A stretch of 10,941 bases of DNA, taken from assembly GCA_900757335.1 (NCBI GenBank), contig CAAENL010000078.1, positions 1 to 10,941 of the forward strand. The letters run 5' to 3'. The DNA comes from Clostridia bacterium. Its GTDB lineage: Bacteria; Bacillota; Clostridia; Oscillospirales; Acutalibacteraceae. A model generated the notes under the pieces. That model was given only the letters and a program-made list of their open reading frames with translations. It did no database searches and was not told where the DNA came from. The translations under genes were made by a program, and so were the position numbers. The stretch's first letter is position 1. Each line of letters starts with the position of its first letter. Shown piece by piece: positions 1 to 7,058 of the stretch.

Positions 1-845
1 CTCTCACTTTTTTGACTTACACTACCTTCCGAACCTAAACCAAGATTCTCACATCCATGATTAATAACTTCTAAAAAATCAATTCGATATTTAAGATTTT
101 CTGCTTTATCATTTAACAACTTTGTTAGTTCTGGTAATGCAACTATAGATTCACTGTTAGGAAATGTTTTTCCTACGAACAGCATCATATAATTTCTAAA
201 CAATGCATGATTAAATTCCGTAGAACACTGCCCCCTAATAATATGAATATCACTTTCTAACTCAGCAATATTTTGATATTTTTTTCTAAAATTATCAAGA
301 TTTTTATTAATATAATTCACAAATTGATTGAATTTTTCCGAATATTTTGAGTGTCCAGATTTTTCTTCTTCGTTACTATTTATTAAGTTTATAATAAATT
401 TTATTTCTTTCAACATATCTTCTTTACTGAAATTACTTACCATATTTAACAATTCATTAATCACTTTCAAAAAATTTCTGATTTCTAATGAATCAAAATC
501 AACTAACATTTTTTTTATGGTTTCACTAATTTTTTTTGATTTTTTAAATTCACTAAAAAACAACTTCAGAGTACCTTCACTATCATTAAATTTTAACTTA
601 CCTCCCAAACCAAAACTTTTAGCCTTTTTGAAGTAACTAAGCATTTCTTTTTCCGTTTCGCATTTTGAAAAAAATTTTTTAATTTCTTTGAATTCTTCTC
701 TATTAAAATTTAACCATTGATCAATATTTTTTTTGTATTCCTTAATCTTTTTTTTGTATTCACTAGTATCTGTTTCTCCACGATCATATTTAACTTTTAA
801 TTCACCAAATGATCTATTCAATTTAGTTATAACCATATCTGCCAA
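1..845 (-). CDS. Unknown Lys/Asn-rich helical protein, partial (3' end outside window)
   Basis: I do not recognise this protein. The frame is open without a stop from a TTG at 845 to the window edge, giving 281 codons. GAGGTGA at 857-851 lies five bases before the TTG; the next in-frame ATG (836) is 14 bases from that site and so less likely. The product is rich in Lys, Glu, Asn, Phe and Ile and looks mostly helical. I see no signal peptide and no clear membrane segment. Residues about 30-43 form two heptads (EYKKKIK, EYKKNID), suggesting a short coiled coil. Residues about 196-240 are less charged and hold most of the visible aromatic and hydrophobic positions. The last visible residues (GLGLGSEG-like, Ser-rich) resemble a linker, so another domain may follow. 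It starts 33 bases after ispH with no hairpin between, so it is probably cotranscribed. G+C is about 25% by hand count, lower than thrS. That the frame is a gene is well supported by length, ribosome binding site and spacing; its function is unknown. Confidence 0.8.
   Translation of the reverse strand, partial: MADMVITKLNRSFGELKVKYDRGETDTSEYKKKIKEYKKNIDQWLNFNREEFKEIKKFFSKCETEKEMLSYFKKAKSFGLGGKLKFNDSEGTLKLFFSEFKKSKKISETIKKMLVDFDSLEIRNFLKVINELLNMVSNFSKEDMLKEIKFIINLINSNEEEKSGHSKYSEKFNQFVNYINKNLDNFRKKYQNIAELESDIHIIRGQCSTEFNHALFRNYMMLFVGKTFPNSESIVALPELTKLLNDKAENLKYRIDFLEVINHGCENLGLGSEGSVSQKSE
727..761 (-). repeat. 14-base direct repeat, 21 bases apart, inside the unknown gene
   Basis: On the minus strand GAATACAAAAAAAA occurs at 761-748 and again at 740-727. 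The offset of 21 bases equals seven codons, so the repeat encodes two heptads that both begin EYKK. It is most simply a small internal duplication in a coiled-coil segment. Each copy ends in an A8 run. Confidence 0.7.
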
Positions 846-850
846 TTTAA

Positions 851-857
851 TCACCTC
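851..857 (-). promoter_or_regulatory. Ribosome binding site GAGGTGA of the unknown gene
   Basis: GAGGTGA lies five bases before the TTG at 845. It is the main evidence for using that TTG as the start and for treating the frame as a translated gene. Confidence 0.75.
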
Positions 858-878
858 ATTTAATTTTTCAAATCATTT

Positions 879-1733
879 CTAAGAGTAATTTTTAATAAAT
901 TCGTATACCTTCTCAACCAGGCTTACAGGAGTTGACGCTCCGGCAGTTATCGAAATATTTTCATAATGCGAAAAATCCATTTTCTTCAAATCATTAATGT
1001 CCTCTACCCAAATAGTTTTAGTATTTTTATTACATATATCATATAATTTATGAGTATTTGAGCTGTTTTTTCCTCCTATAACAACCATTAAATTTGAATT
1101 CTTCGATAAAATAAAAGCCTCTTCCTGTCTTAAACTGGTCGTATTACATATAGTATCAAAAAAACGTATTTTTGTAAATACTTTTGTTGAAAAATCAACA
1201 CATTTTTTCCATTCTTTTACTGAAAATGTAGTTTGAGCTACCATAATTATCGAATTATTGATTAAATTTGGGTGATTTTGTATAATTTTATTTAATTCAA
1301 TCGCATCCTTAAAAGTATAACTCACACCATTAAAATAACTTCTTATTCCTATCATTTCGGGATGATTCTCGTTTCCCGCAATCAACAAAATATTATTACC
1401 ATCAGAAGAATTTCTAGCAACTATGTTATGAATCTTTTTTACGAATGGACATGTAGCGTCGACATAATTTATATTTCTTGATTTTATAAACTCAATAGTT
1501 GATTTCGTAACTCCATGAGAACGAACAACCAACACCGCTTCTTTTGGCACAAAGGAAGGAGCCTCTACAACTGCGGCTCCTCTTTCTTTAAAATTTTTTG
1601 TTACAACAGAATTATGTATTATAGGCCCTAAAGTGCAAACTTTTTTGCCCTCTTTTAATAAATTATCTACAATTTTTACAGCACGGTTTACTCCAAAGCA
1701 AAATCCCGATGTTTTAGCAATTCTTATTTTCAT
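879..1733 (-). CDS. ispH: 4-hydroxy-3-methylbut-2-enyl diphosphate reductase
   Basis: IspH (LytB) catalyses the last step of the MEP isoprenoid pathway: it reduces HMBPP to IPP and DMAPP with a [4Fe-4S] cluster in the cytoplasm. The length, 284 residues from the ATG at 1733, is normal for a stand-alone enzyme. The three cluster cysteines are at 12 (GFCFGV), 95 (DATCPF) and 196 (DTICNTT). Substrate-site residues are present: His40 (LGPIIHN), His73 (RSHGV), His124 and Glu126 (NENHPE), Thr167-168 context AQTT, Ser224 and Asn226 (KNSSN) and Ser267 (GASTP). An in-frame GTG at 1745 would add four residues, but GAGG at 1743-1740 covers that codon and sits six bases before the ATG, so the ATG is the better start. 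It begins one base after the plsC stop, which suggests translational coupling. There is no fused S1 domain, and rpsA, the common Clostridial neighbour, does not follow. Confidence 0.97.
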   Translation of the reverse strand: MKIRIAKTSGFCFGVNRAVKIVDNLLKEGKKVCTLGPIIHNSVVTKNFKERGAAVVEAPSFVPKEAVLVVRSHGVTKSTIEFIKSRNINYVDATCPFVKKIHNIVARNSSDGNNILLIAGNENHPEMIGIRSYFNGVSYTFKDAIELNKIIQNHPNLINNSIIMVAQTTFSVKEWKKCVDFSTKVFTKIRFFDTICNTTSLRQEEAFILSKNSNLMVVIGGKNSSNTHKLYDICNKNTKTIWVEDINDLKKMDFSHYENISITAGASTPVSLVEKVYEFIKNYS

Positions 1734-1734
1734 T

Positions 1735-2352
1735 TTATTCCTCACTGCGTAATTCTTTTATTTTTGTCATTATTAAATTGGTTGCGGATTTTATTTCTGC
1801 TCGATTTTTTTCTTCTATTCCAAGCTGTTCGGGGGTAATTACAGGACCGTATTTTATAACGGTTTTTTTAAATAAATGCACTTTTTTATCTTCTGACACT
1901 CCTGTTATGCAAACCGGCACAACAGGAACATTTGCAGTTGCGGCCAAAAGTGCAGCTCCGGATTTCGGTCTTAAAAACTCACCTGTTTTGGAACGAGTTC
2001 CTTCTATGAAAATTCCTAAAATTTCTCCACTTTTTAAAACGTTTTCAGCTTCATTTATAGCTTGGTGATCTCCTTTTCCCCTTTTAACCGCGAAAGCTCC
2101 CATAGCTGAAAAAAATTTACCGAGTAAAGGATTTTTAAAAAGCTCATATTTCGCCATAAAGTGAATATAATGCGGGCAGGAAACAACAAAAAATACAGGG
2201 TCCAAATTCGAAAGATGATTAGAACAAATTATACATCCGCCCTCTAAATTTTTAATGTTTTCAATACCCACAACCTTGTACGGAAAAAATATTTTAACAA
2301 AAGGTCTAAGAAATGATGCTATAAAACTATAAAGCTTTTTATTTTGTTTCAA
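1735..2352 (-). CDS. plsC: 1-acyl-sn-glycerol-3-phosphate acyltransferase (PlsC family)
   Basis: This membrane-associated enzyme adds the second acyl chain to lysophosphatidic acid, giving phosphatidic acid for phospholipid synthesis. At 205 residues it fits short Firmicute PlsC proteins. Family motifs appear in order: motif I NHLSNLD (His46 and Asp51, the catalytic HX4D), a motif II region around GAFAVKRGKGD (85-95), motif III FIEGTRSKTG (115-124) and motif IV VPVVPV (142-147). A hydrophobic, basic N-terminus (about 8-26) probably associates with the membrane. The start is a TTG at 2352, preceded by GGAG at 2366-2363 (ten bases away); it overlaps the end of cmk by 14 bases in another frame. 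The overlap and the one-base gap to ispH imply coupled translation of the three genes. Exact acceptor specificity cannot be read from the sequence. Confidence 0.93.
   Translation of the reverse strand: MKQNKKLYSFIASFLRPFVKIFFPYKVVGIENIKNLEGGCIICSNHLSNLDPVFFVVSCPHYIHFMAKYELFKNPLLGKFFSAMGAFAVKRGKGDHQAINEAENVLKSGEILGIFIEGTRSKTGEFLRPKSGAALLAATANVPVVPVCITGVSEDKKVHLFKKTVIKYGPVITPEQLGIEEKNRAEIKSATNLIMTKIKELRSEE
1740..1743 (-). promoter_or_regulatory. Ribosome binding site GAGG that sets the ispH start
   Basis: GAGG lies within the last codons of plsC, six bases before the ATG at 1733. It overlaps the alternative GTG at 1745 and therefore argues against that start. Confidence 0.65.
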
Positions 2353-3016
2353 AATTTATACGCTCCTTTATTATTTTTAATATAGAATTTACAGTTTGAT
2401 CAAATGTTAAATCGGAATTATCAAAAACAATAGCATCATCGGAAATTTTTAAAGGAGAAATTTCTCTATGAGTATCGTTAAAGTCACGCTCATTAATATT
2501 TTTCAAAACATCGGAAAAGTTAATTTCAGGGTCATCGGCAACCATTTGATTATATCTTCTTTTAGCCCGAACTTCCGGGGAAGCAGTCAAAAATATTTTG
2601 ATTTCGGAATTCGGAAGAACAACTGTTCCTATATCTCTTCCGTCCATAATTACATTATTTTCTTTTGCAATATTTCTCTGTAAATCCAAAAGAAATTTCC
2701 TTATCAAAGGCATAGACGAAATACGTGACGACGCCATAGAAATGTCTGCAGAACGAATTTTATCGGTAACATTTACTCCGTTTAAAAATACATTTTGATT
2801 GTTATTCTCAAATTTTACTTTGATATCTATATTTTTTAAATTTTCACAAACCTTTTTCGAACTACTGTAATCCACATTGTTTTTACACAAATGATAAGCT
2901 ATAGTACGATACAGTGCACCGGTATCAACGTGAACAAATCCAAGTTTTCTAGCTAAACACTTTGAAATACTGCTTTTTCCCGAACCTGAAGGTCCATCTA
3001 TTGCAATGGAAATCAT
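2339..3016 (-). CDS. cmk: Cytidylate kinase
   Basis: Cmk phosphorylates CMP and dCMP with ATP in the cytoplasm, recycling CMP released by RNA turnover and by CDP-lipid chemistry. The 225-residue length is typical of bacterial Cmk. The P-loop GPSGSGKSS is at 8-16, followed by DTGALYR (31-37) in the nucleotide-binding part. MDGRDIGT (124-131) is a family signature, as is the Arg-rich lid ERDFNDTHRE...PLK (176-190). The ATG at 3016 is preceded by AAAGGTGA at 3030-3023, six bases away. It is the first gene after the hairpin that follows thrS, so it probably opens a separate unit with plsC, ispH and the unknown gene. I found no convincing promoter in the 88-base gap, so some read-through from thrS is possible. 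Confidence 0.96.
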   Translation of the reverse strand: MISIAIDGPSGSGKSSISKCLARKLGFVHVDTGALYRTIAYHLCKNNVDYSSSKKVCENLKNIDIKVKFENNNQNVFLNGVNVTDKIRSADISMASSRISSMPLIRKFLLDLQRNIAKENNVIMDGRDIGTVVLPNSEIKIFLTASPEVRAKRRYNQMVADDPEINFSDVLKNINERDFNDTHREISPLKISDDAIVFDNSDLTFDQTVNSILKIIKERINFETK

Positions 3017-3055
3017 AAATTATCACCTTTTATTAAAAATATTACATCCTCGCAT

Positions 3056-3093
3056 AAAACAAGGTTCTTGCACAATAAAAATACAAGAACCCT
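3056..3093 (-). terminator. Rho-independent terminator after thrS
   Basis: On the minus strand GGTTCTTG (3091-3084) pairs with CAAGAACC (3070-3063). The stem extends by a G-T and an A-T pair (3092/3062, 3093/3061) to ten pairs, around a 13-base AT-rich loop. It is followed by the T-rich tail TTGTTTT, which overlaps the stem end. It starts 11 bases after the thrS stop. The tail is interrupted by a G, so termination may be incomplete. Confidence 0.7.
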
Positions 3094-3104
3094 TAACTTC
3101 GTCT

Positions 3105-5036
3105 TTATTTTTTGTTTTTAATTTCAGTTTGAAGATTTTCTGTAAAAGCTTCTAAAGACATTGAACCTAAATCGCCGCTTTTTCTGCTTCTGACGGAAAT
3201 TTCATTGTTTTCTGCTTCTTTTTGTCCCACAATTACCATGTAAGGAATCTTATTTAACTGTGCTTCACGTATTTTTTTCCCTATTTTTTCGTTTTTAGAA
3301 TCTACAGAAACTCTGAATTTGCCAACTTTCTTAAGATTTTCGGCAACTGTTTCGGCGTAATCCAAGAAGTTTTCACTTATAGGCAAAATTCTTATTTGCT
3401 CTGGAGCGAGCCACAACGGTAAATTTCCTCTGGTTTCTTCTAAAAGAAATGCAATAAACCTGTCGGATGAACCAAGTACTGCTCTGTGAATAACTACAGG
3501 TCTGTGCTCGTGACCGTCTTTTCCAATGTACGTCAAATCGAATCTTTCAGGTAATGCAAAATCAAGCTGACATGTGGGAATAGTGACGTCATGCATCAAA
3601 GCGGATTTTATTTGAATGTCTATTTTCGGTCCATAAAAAGCAGCTTCGCCTTTTGCTTCATAAAAATCAATTTTCAACTCTGTAAGTATTTCCCGGAGCT
3701 GACTTTCGGCAGTTTCCCACATTTCATCGTTGTCAATATATTTGTCTTTGTTTTCTTTATCTCTTAAAGAAAGCCTTACTTCAAACTTATCAAACCCAAA
3801 GTCATCTTTCCAAACTGAAAAAATTAATCTCAGTACATTTCCTATTTCGTCTTTTATTTGATCAGGTCTTACAAATATGTGAGCGTCGTTTTGACACATT
3901 TGCCTTACTCTTTCCAAACCGCATACAGCACCGGAATTTTCATACCTGAAATCATGAGCAAGTTCGCCGATTCTTATTGGAAGATCTCTGTACGAATGCA
4001 ATTCATTTTTATACACAAGCATATGATGAGGACAGTTCATCGGACGCAAAACCATACTTTCGTTTTCCATCTCCATAACAGGAAACATGTCGTCCTTATA
4101 GTGATCCCAATGTCCGCTTATTTTATACAAATCCGTAGACGCCAGACTTGGAGTATATACATGATTATACCCGAGTTCAAGCTCTTTGTCTTGAATATAT
4201 CTTTCAAGAATTCTTCTGATAGTTGCCCCTCCCGGAAGATATATCGGCAAACCTGAACCAACCAAAGGATGTGTCATAAACAGTTTTAAATCTTTACATA
4301 TTTTTCTGTGATCACGAGATTTTCTATCTTCCAAAATTTGCAAATATTCCTCAAGCATTGATTTTTTCGGAAAAGAAATACCGTAAATTCGCGTAAGCAT
4401 TTTATTTTTGGAGTCGCCTTTCCAGTAAGCACCCGCACAAGCGATTAACTTAAAAGATTTTATGCATCCTGTAGACATCATGTGAGTTCCACCGCAAAGA
4501 TCCACAAATTCCCCTTGCTTGCGGAAAATTAAAGCACCGTCATTTTTGTGTTTTTCTATAAGTTCTATTTTGTACGGTTGATTGCGTTCACGCATAAAAT
4601 TGACGGCATCTTCTTCACCCATTGTGAAAATTTCTATACTGAAATTTTCTTTTATGATTTTTTGCATTTCGGATTCTATTTTACTCAAATCATCATCACT
4701 AATGGGATTTTCAAAATCAAAATCATAATAAAACCCTTCAGCTATGGCCGGCCCTATCGCAAATTTAGTACCGGGAAACAATCTGCAAACAGCTTGAGCA
4801 AGAATATGAGAAGTAGTATGCCAGTAAGTTTTTTTACCTTCTTCGGAATCAAAAGTCAAAAATTCTACCGAACAATCATTATCAACTGCATACTTTAAAT
4901 CTTTAATTTCACCATTTACTTTAGCAACGCAAACATCTTTGTAAAGACTTCCACCCAACCCTTTAGCTATTTCAAAAAGGGTAGTCCCTGCACTCACTTC
5001 CTTCACACAACCATTTTTTAATTCTATCTTCAACAT
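3105..5036 (-). CDS. thrS: Threonine-tRNA ligase
   Basis: ThrRS charges tRNA-Thr with threonine and edits mischarged Ser-tRNA in the cytoplasm. At 643 residues it is full length. Domains in order: TGS domain (about 1-62); editing domain with the metal-type residues His73 and His77 (HTTSH) and Cys181 and His185 (DLCGGTH); class II catalytic core (about 245-540); C-terminal anticodon-binding domain (about 545-643). The catalytic zinc ligands are Cys335 (MNCPHH), His386 (NDAHIF) and His517 (VIHRA). The class II motif 2 region is RYENSGA...GLERVR (364-378), and motif 3 is near LGSSDRF (521-527). All key residues are intact. The ATG at 5036 follows the GGAAAGGG site and begins 21 bases after potD. 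There is no T-box leader directly in front, which is unusual for a Firmicute thrS, so any control must act at the operon's distant promoter. A hairpin terminator follows. Confidence 0.97.
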   Translation of the reverse strand: MLKIELKNGCVKEVSAGTTLFEIAKGLGGSLYKDVCVAKVNGEIKDLKYAVDNDCSVEFLTFDSEEGKKTYWHTTSHILAQAVCRLFPGTKFAIGPAIAEGFYYDFDFENPISDDDLSKIESEMQKIIKENFSIEIFTMGEEDAVNFMRERNQPYKIELIEKHKNDGALIFRKQGEFVDLCGGTHMMSTGCIKSFKLIACAGAYWKGDSKNKMLTRIYGISFPKKSMLEEYLQILEDRKSRDHRKICKDLKLFMTHPLVGSGLPIYLPGGATIRRILERYIQDKELELGYNHVYTPSLASTDLYKISGHWDHYKDDMFPVMEMENESMVLRPMNCPHHMLVYKNELHSYRDLPIRIGELAHDFRYENSGAVCGLERVRQMCQNDAHIFVRPDQIKDEIGNVLRLIFSVWKDDFGFDKFEVRLSLRDKENKDKYIDNDEMWETAESQLREILTELKIDFYEAKGEAAFYGPKIDIQIKSALMHDVTIPTCQLDFALPERFDLTYIGKDGHEHRPVVIHRAVLGSSDRFIAFLLEETRGNLPLWLAPEQIRILPISENFLDYAETVAENLKKVGKFRVSVDSKNEKIGKKIREAQLNKIPYMVIVGQKEAENNEISVRSRKSGDLGSMSLEAFTENLQTEIKNKK

Positions 5037-5057
5037 GGAAACATCCCTTTCCGTTTT

Positions 5058-6227
5058 TTACTTTTTCTTGAATTTCTTAATAAAAACAGCCAATAAATAT
5101 ATTATACCAAATACAGCTAAAATTACAACCAAAAGCCATGGCTCGGTATAAATTCCCCCAGATTTTACTTCTACCCATAATTCGTCCATGAGTACGTTTA
5201 TATCTTTAGGAAGGTTAACAAATACTTGAGAGTTATTTATAACTTCTTCATCAGGATAAAATATTTTATTATTTTTTACATCTTCACTTAGTCTCTTATA
5301 AACTTCTTTGTGCGGAGTAGAATATCCTGTTTTCTCTACATTAGCTAAAGCTATTTCAGGTTCACACATAAAATTTATATACTTTTCCGCTTGAGTTTTG
5401 TGTGTAGAACTTTTTGGAATACACATAGAATCTATAAATTTATTTGTGCCGTTTTTAGGAATTACAAATCCAATGCTGGGGTTTGTTTTAAGAAGGGTAG
5501 CTGCGTCTCCGGAATAATATGGTGCTAAAACAGCTTCTCCGTTTCTCATTTTATCAAATATTTGGTCCATAACATAAGCCTGAACGATTTTCTTCTGACA
5601 TATAAGTTCTTCGGCGGCTTTTTTCCAAGCCTCGCGATCCGAAGTGTTTATTGAATATCCCAAACGCAAAAGAGAAATGGCAAACGCGTCGCGTGCATTG
5701 TCGAACATCAATATTTTATTTTTATATTTGCTGTTCCATAATATATTCCAGTCTATTTCTTCTTCTTTTTCATTCACTTCGTTTTTGTTGTAAAATATAC
5801 CGATTACTCCCCAAACATACGGAACAGAGTATTTATTTTTAGGGTCGAACCCCAAATTTTTAAACTGCTCATCAATATACGAATAATTTGGAATATTATC
5901 AAAATTCAAAGGTTCAAGCATATCGTTTTCAATCAGCCGAGAAACCATATAATCGGACGGAATAATAACATCATAATCCGCACCTCCGCCAATTAATTTG
6001 GCAAAAAGTTCTTCATTATTTTGAAACGTTTTATAGTTTACTTTTATACCTGTTTTTTCGGTGAATTTCTTGTTTACATCTATGGTTCCGTCTACGCCGT
6101 TAGAGATAAACTCTCCCCAGCTGTATACATTAATAACATTTTCTTGGTTGGAATTATCGTTTGAACACCCTGCAGTAAAAATTATGAAAAATAAAATCAA
6201 AAGAGAATAACAAACTTTTTTTTTCAA
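5058..6227 (-). CDS. potD: Spermidine/putrescine-binding lipoprotein with extra C-terminal membrane anchor
   Basis: This is the extracellular substrate-binding protein of the polyamine ABC importer. Its 389 residues begin with a lipoprotein signal, a basic start, a hydrophobic core and the lipobox TAGC (lipidated Cys21). The type of periplasmic-binding fold found in PotD/PotF runs from about 31 to 357. Recognisable landmarks are YSWGEF (35-40), PSDYMV (90-95), PYVWG (136-140), DNARDAF (176-182), PYYSGDA (236-242), FIDSM (264-268) and GYSTP (301-305). Unusually, residues 364-383 are a hydrophobic stretch of membrane-span length, followed by the basic tail KKFKKK. The protein could thus be held at both ends. 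The start is a TTG at 6227 with GGAG nine bases upstream (6240-6237). It lies 18 bases after potC and 21 before thrS. Polyamine binding is inferred from family similarity and from the full potABCD set; the exact preference for spermidine or putrescine is not settled. Confidence 0.93.
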   Translation of the reverse strand: MKKKVCYSLLILFFIIFTAGCSNDNSNQENVINVYSWGEFISNGVDGTIDVNKKFTEKTGIKVNYKTFQNNEELFAKLIGGGADYDVIIPSDYMVSRLIENDMLEPLNFDNIPNYSYIDEQFKNLGFDPKNKYSVPYVWGVIGIFYNKNEVNEKEEEIDWNILWNSKYKNKILMFDNARDAFAISLLRLGYSINTSDREAWKKAAEELICQKKIVQAYVMDQIFDKMRNGEAVLAPYYSGDAATLLKTNPSIGFVIPKNGTNKFIDSMCIPKSSTHKTQAEKYINFMCEPEIALANVEKTGYSTPHKEVYKRLSEDVKNNKIFYPDEEVINNSQVFVNLPKDINVLMDELWVEVKSGGIYTEPWLLVVILAVFGIIYLLAVFIKKFKKK

Positions 6228-6245
6228 AAATCCAATCTCCTTTTA

Positions 6246-7046
6246 TTAGTACAATTGATTTCTTTGCGTTTTTTTATCTCTTGCCTGACGAACGTTTATA
6301 ACTATCAACAAAATAAATACCGATAAAAATAACAAAGTAGATAACGCATTTATTTCCGGACTTACAATTTTTCTAGTCATTGAATAAACCGCAATAGGCA
6401 GCGTTTGAGTCATACCTCCAACAAAGTAACTTATTACAAAATCATCTATGGACATCGTAAAAGACATTATCATTCCCGTAATAATTCCCGGCATAATCTG
6501 AGGCATAACAACCTTAAAAAACGCTCTTACAGGAGAACATCCGAGATCCATTGCCGCTTCGTAAATATGCGAATCCATTTGTCTAAACTTTGGCATGACA
6601 GACAAAATTACATAAGGAAGACAAAATGTAGTGTGGGATATTATCAAAGTTAAAAGTCCTGGTTTCAAAATTCCGAATCTATTATACAAAAAAACAAACA
6701 AAAGCATAAGCGAAACACCTGTAACAATTTCAGGATTTATCATAGGTAAATTAGTAACGTTCATCATCAAACGTTTTGTCCACTTTTTGCTTTTCGCAAT
6801 GCCTACTGCCGCAGCCGTTCCCAAAATAGTCGCAATTACTGCCGAAACGGAAGCAATTATAATTGTGTTGTAAAAAGCACTCAAAATTTCAATATTTTCG
6901 AAAAGTCTTGTATACCACCTAAATGTAAAACCTGACCAAATAACACGGCTTTTTGAATTATTAAAAGAAAAAGTCATAAGAACAAAAATAGGAGCATACA
7001 AAAACAAAAATATCAAAGTCATATATATTTTACTTAAAAATTTCAA
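6246..7046 (-). CDS. potC: Spermidine/putrescine ABC transporter permease PotC
   Basis: PotC is one of the two membrane subunits that form the polyamine channel together with PotB. Its 266 residues fit the family and hold about six hydrophobic segments (near 10-28, 60-83, 105-120, 130-150, 185-215 and 235-251). The EAA loop that docks onto the ATPase is clear: EAAMDLGCS (163-171) through the Gly at 187. DDFVISYFVGG (201-211) is characteristic of PotC-type permeases. The start is a TTG at 7046; AGGGAG (7060-7055) is eight bases upstream and overlaps the potB stop codon, so translation of potB and potC is probably coupled. The tail after the last helix is short and basic, consistent with a cytoplasmic end. 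Confidence 0.94.
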   Translation of the reverse strand: MKFLSKIYMTLIFLFLYAPIFVLMTFSFNNSKSRVIWSGFTFRWYTRLFENIEILSAFYNTIIIASVSAVIATILGTAAAVGIAKSKKWTKRLMMNVTNLPMINPEIVTGVSLMLLFVFLYNRFGILKPGLLTLIISHTTFCLPYVILSVMPKFRQMDSHIYEAAMDLGCSPVRAFFKVVMPQIMPGIITGMIMSFTMSIDDFVISYFVGGMTQTLPIAVYSMTRKIVSPEINALSTLLFLSVFILLIVINVRQARDKKTQRNQLY

Positions 7047-7058
7047 TTTTCTCGCTCC

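Noticed and set aside
328..636. Forward-strand open frame of 102 codons
   Set aside because: It lies opposite the longer unknown minus-strand gene, lacks a good ribosome binding site, and its Phe/Ile/Ser/Asn-rich product looks like the complement of Lys/Glu/Asn codons.
1734..1745. Longer ispH from GTG at 1745
   Set aside because: The Shine-Dalgarno GAGG covers the GTG itself and is correctly spaced for the ATG at 1733, which also gives the usual IspH N-terminus.
3017..3060. Possible promoter for cmk (TAATAT-like -10 after the terminator)
   Set aside because: No acceptable -35 box lies 16-18 bases upstream, and such hexamers are common by chance in AT-rich DNA.
3858..4256. Forward-strand open frame of 132 codons
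   Set aside because: It is wholly antisense to the conserved catalytic core of thrS and resembles no family.
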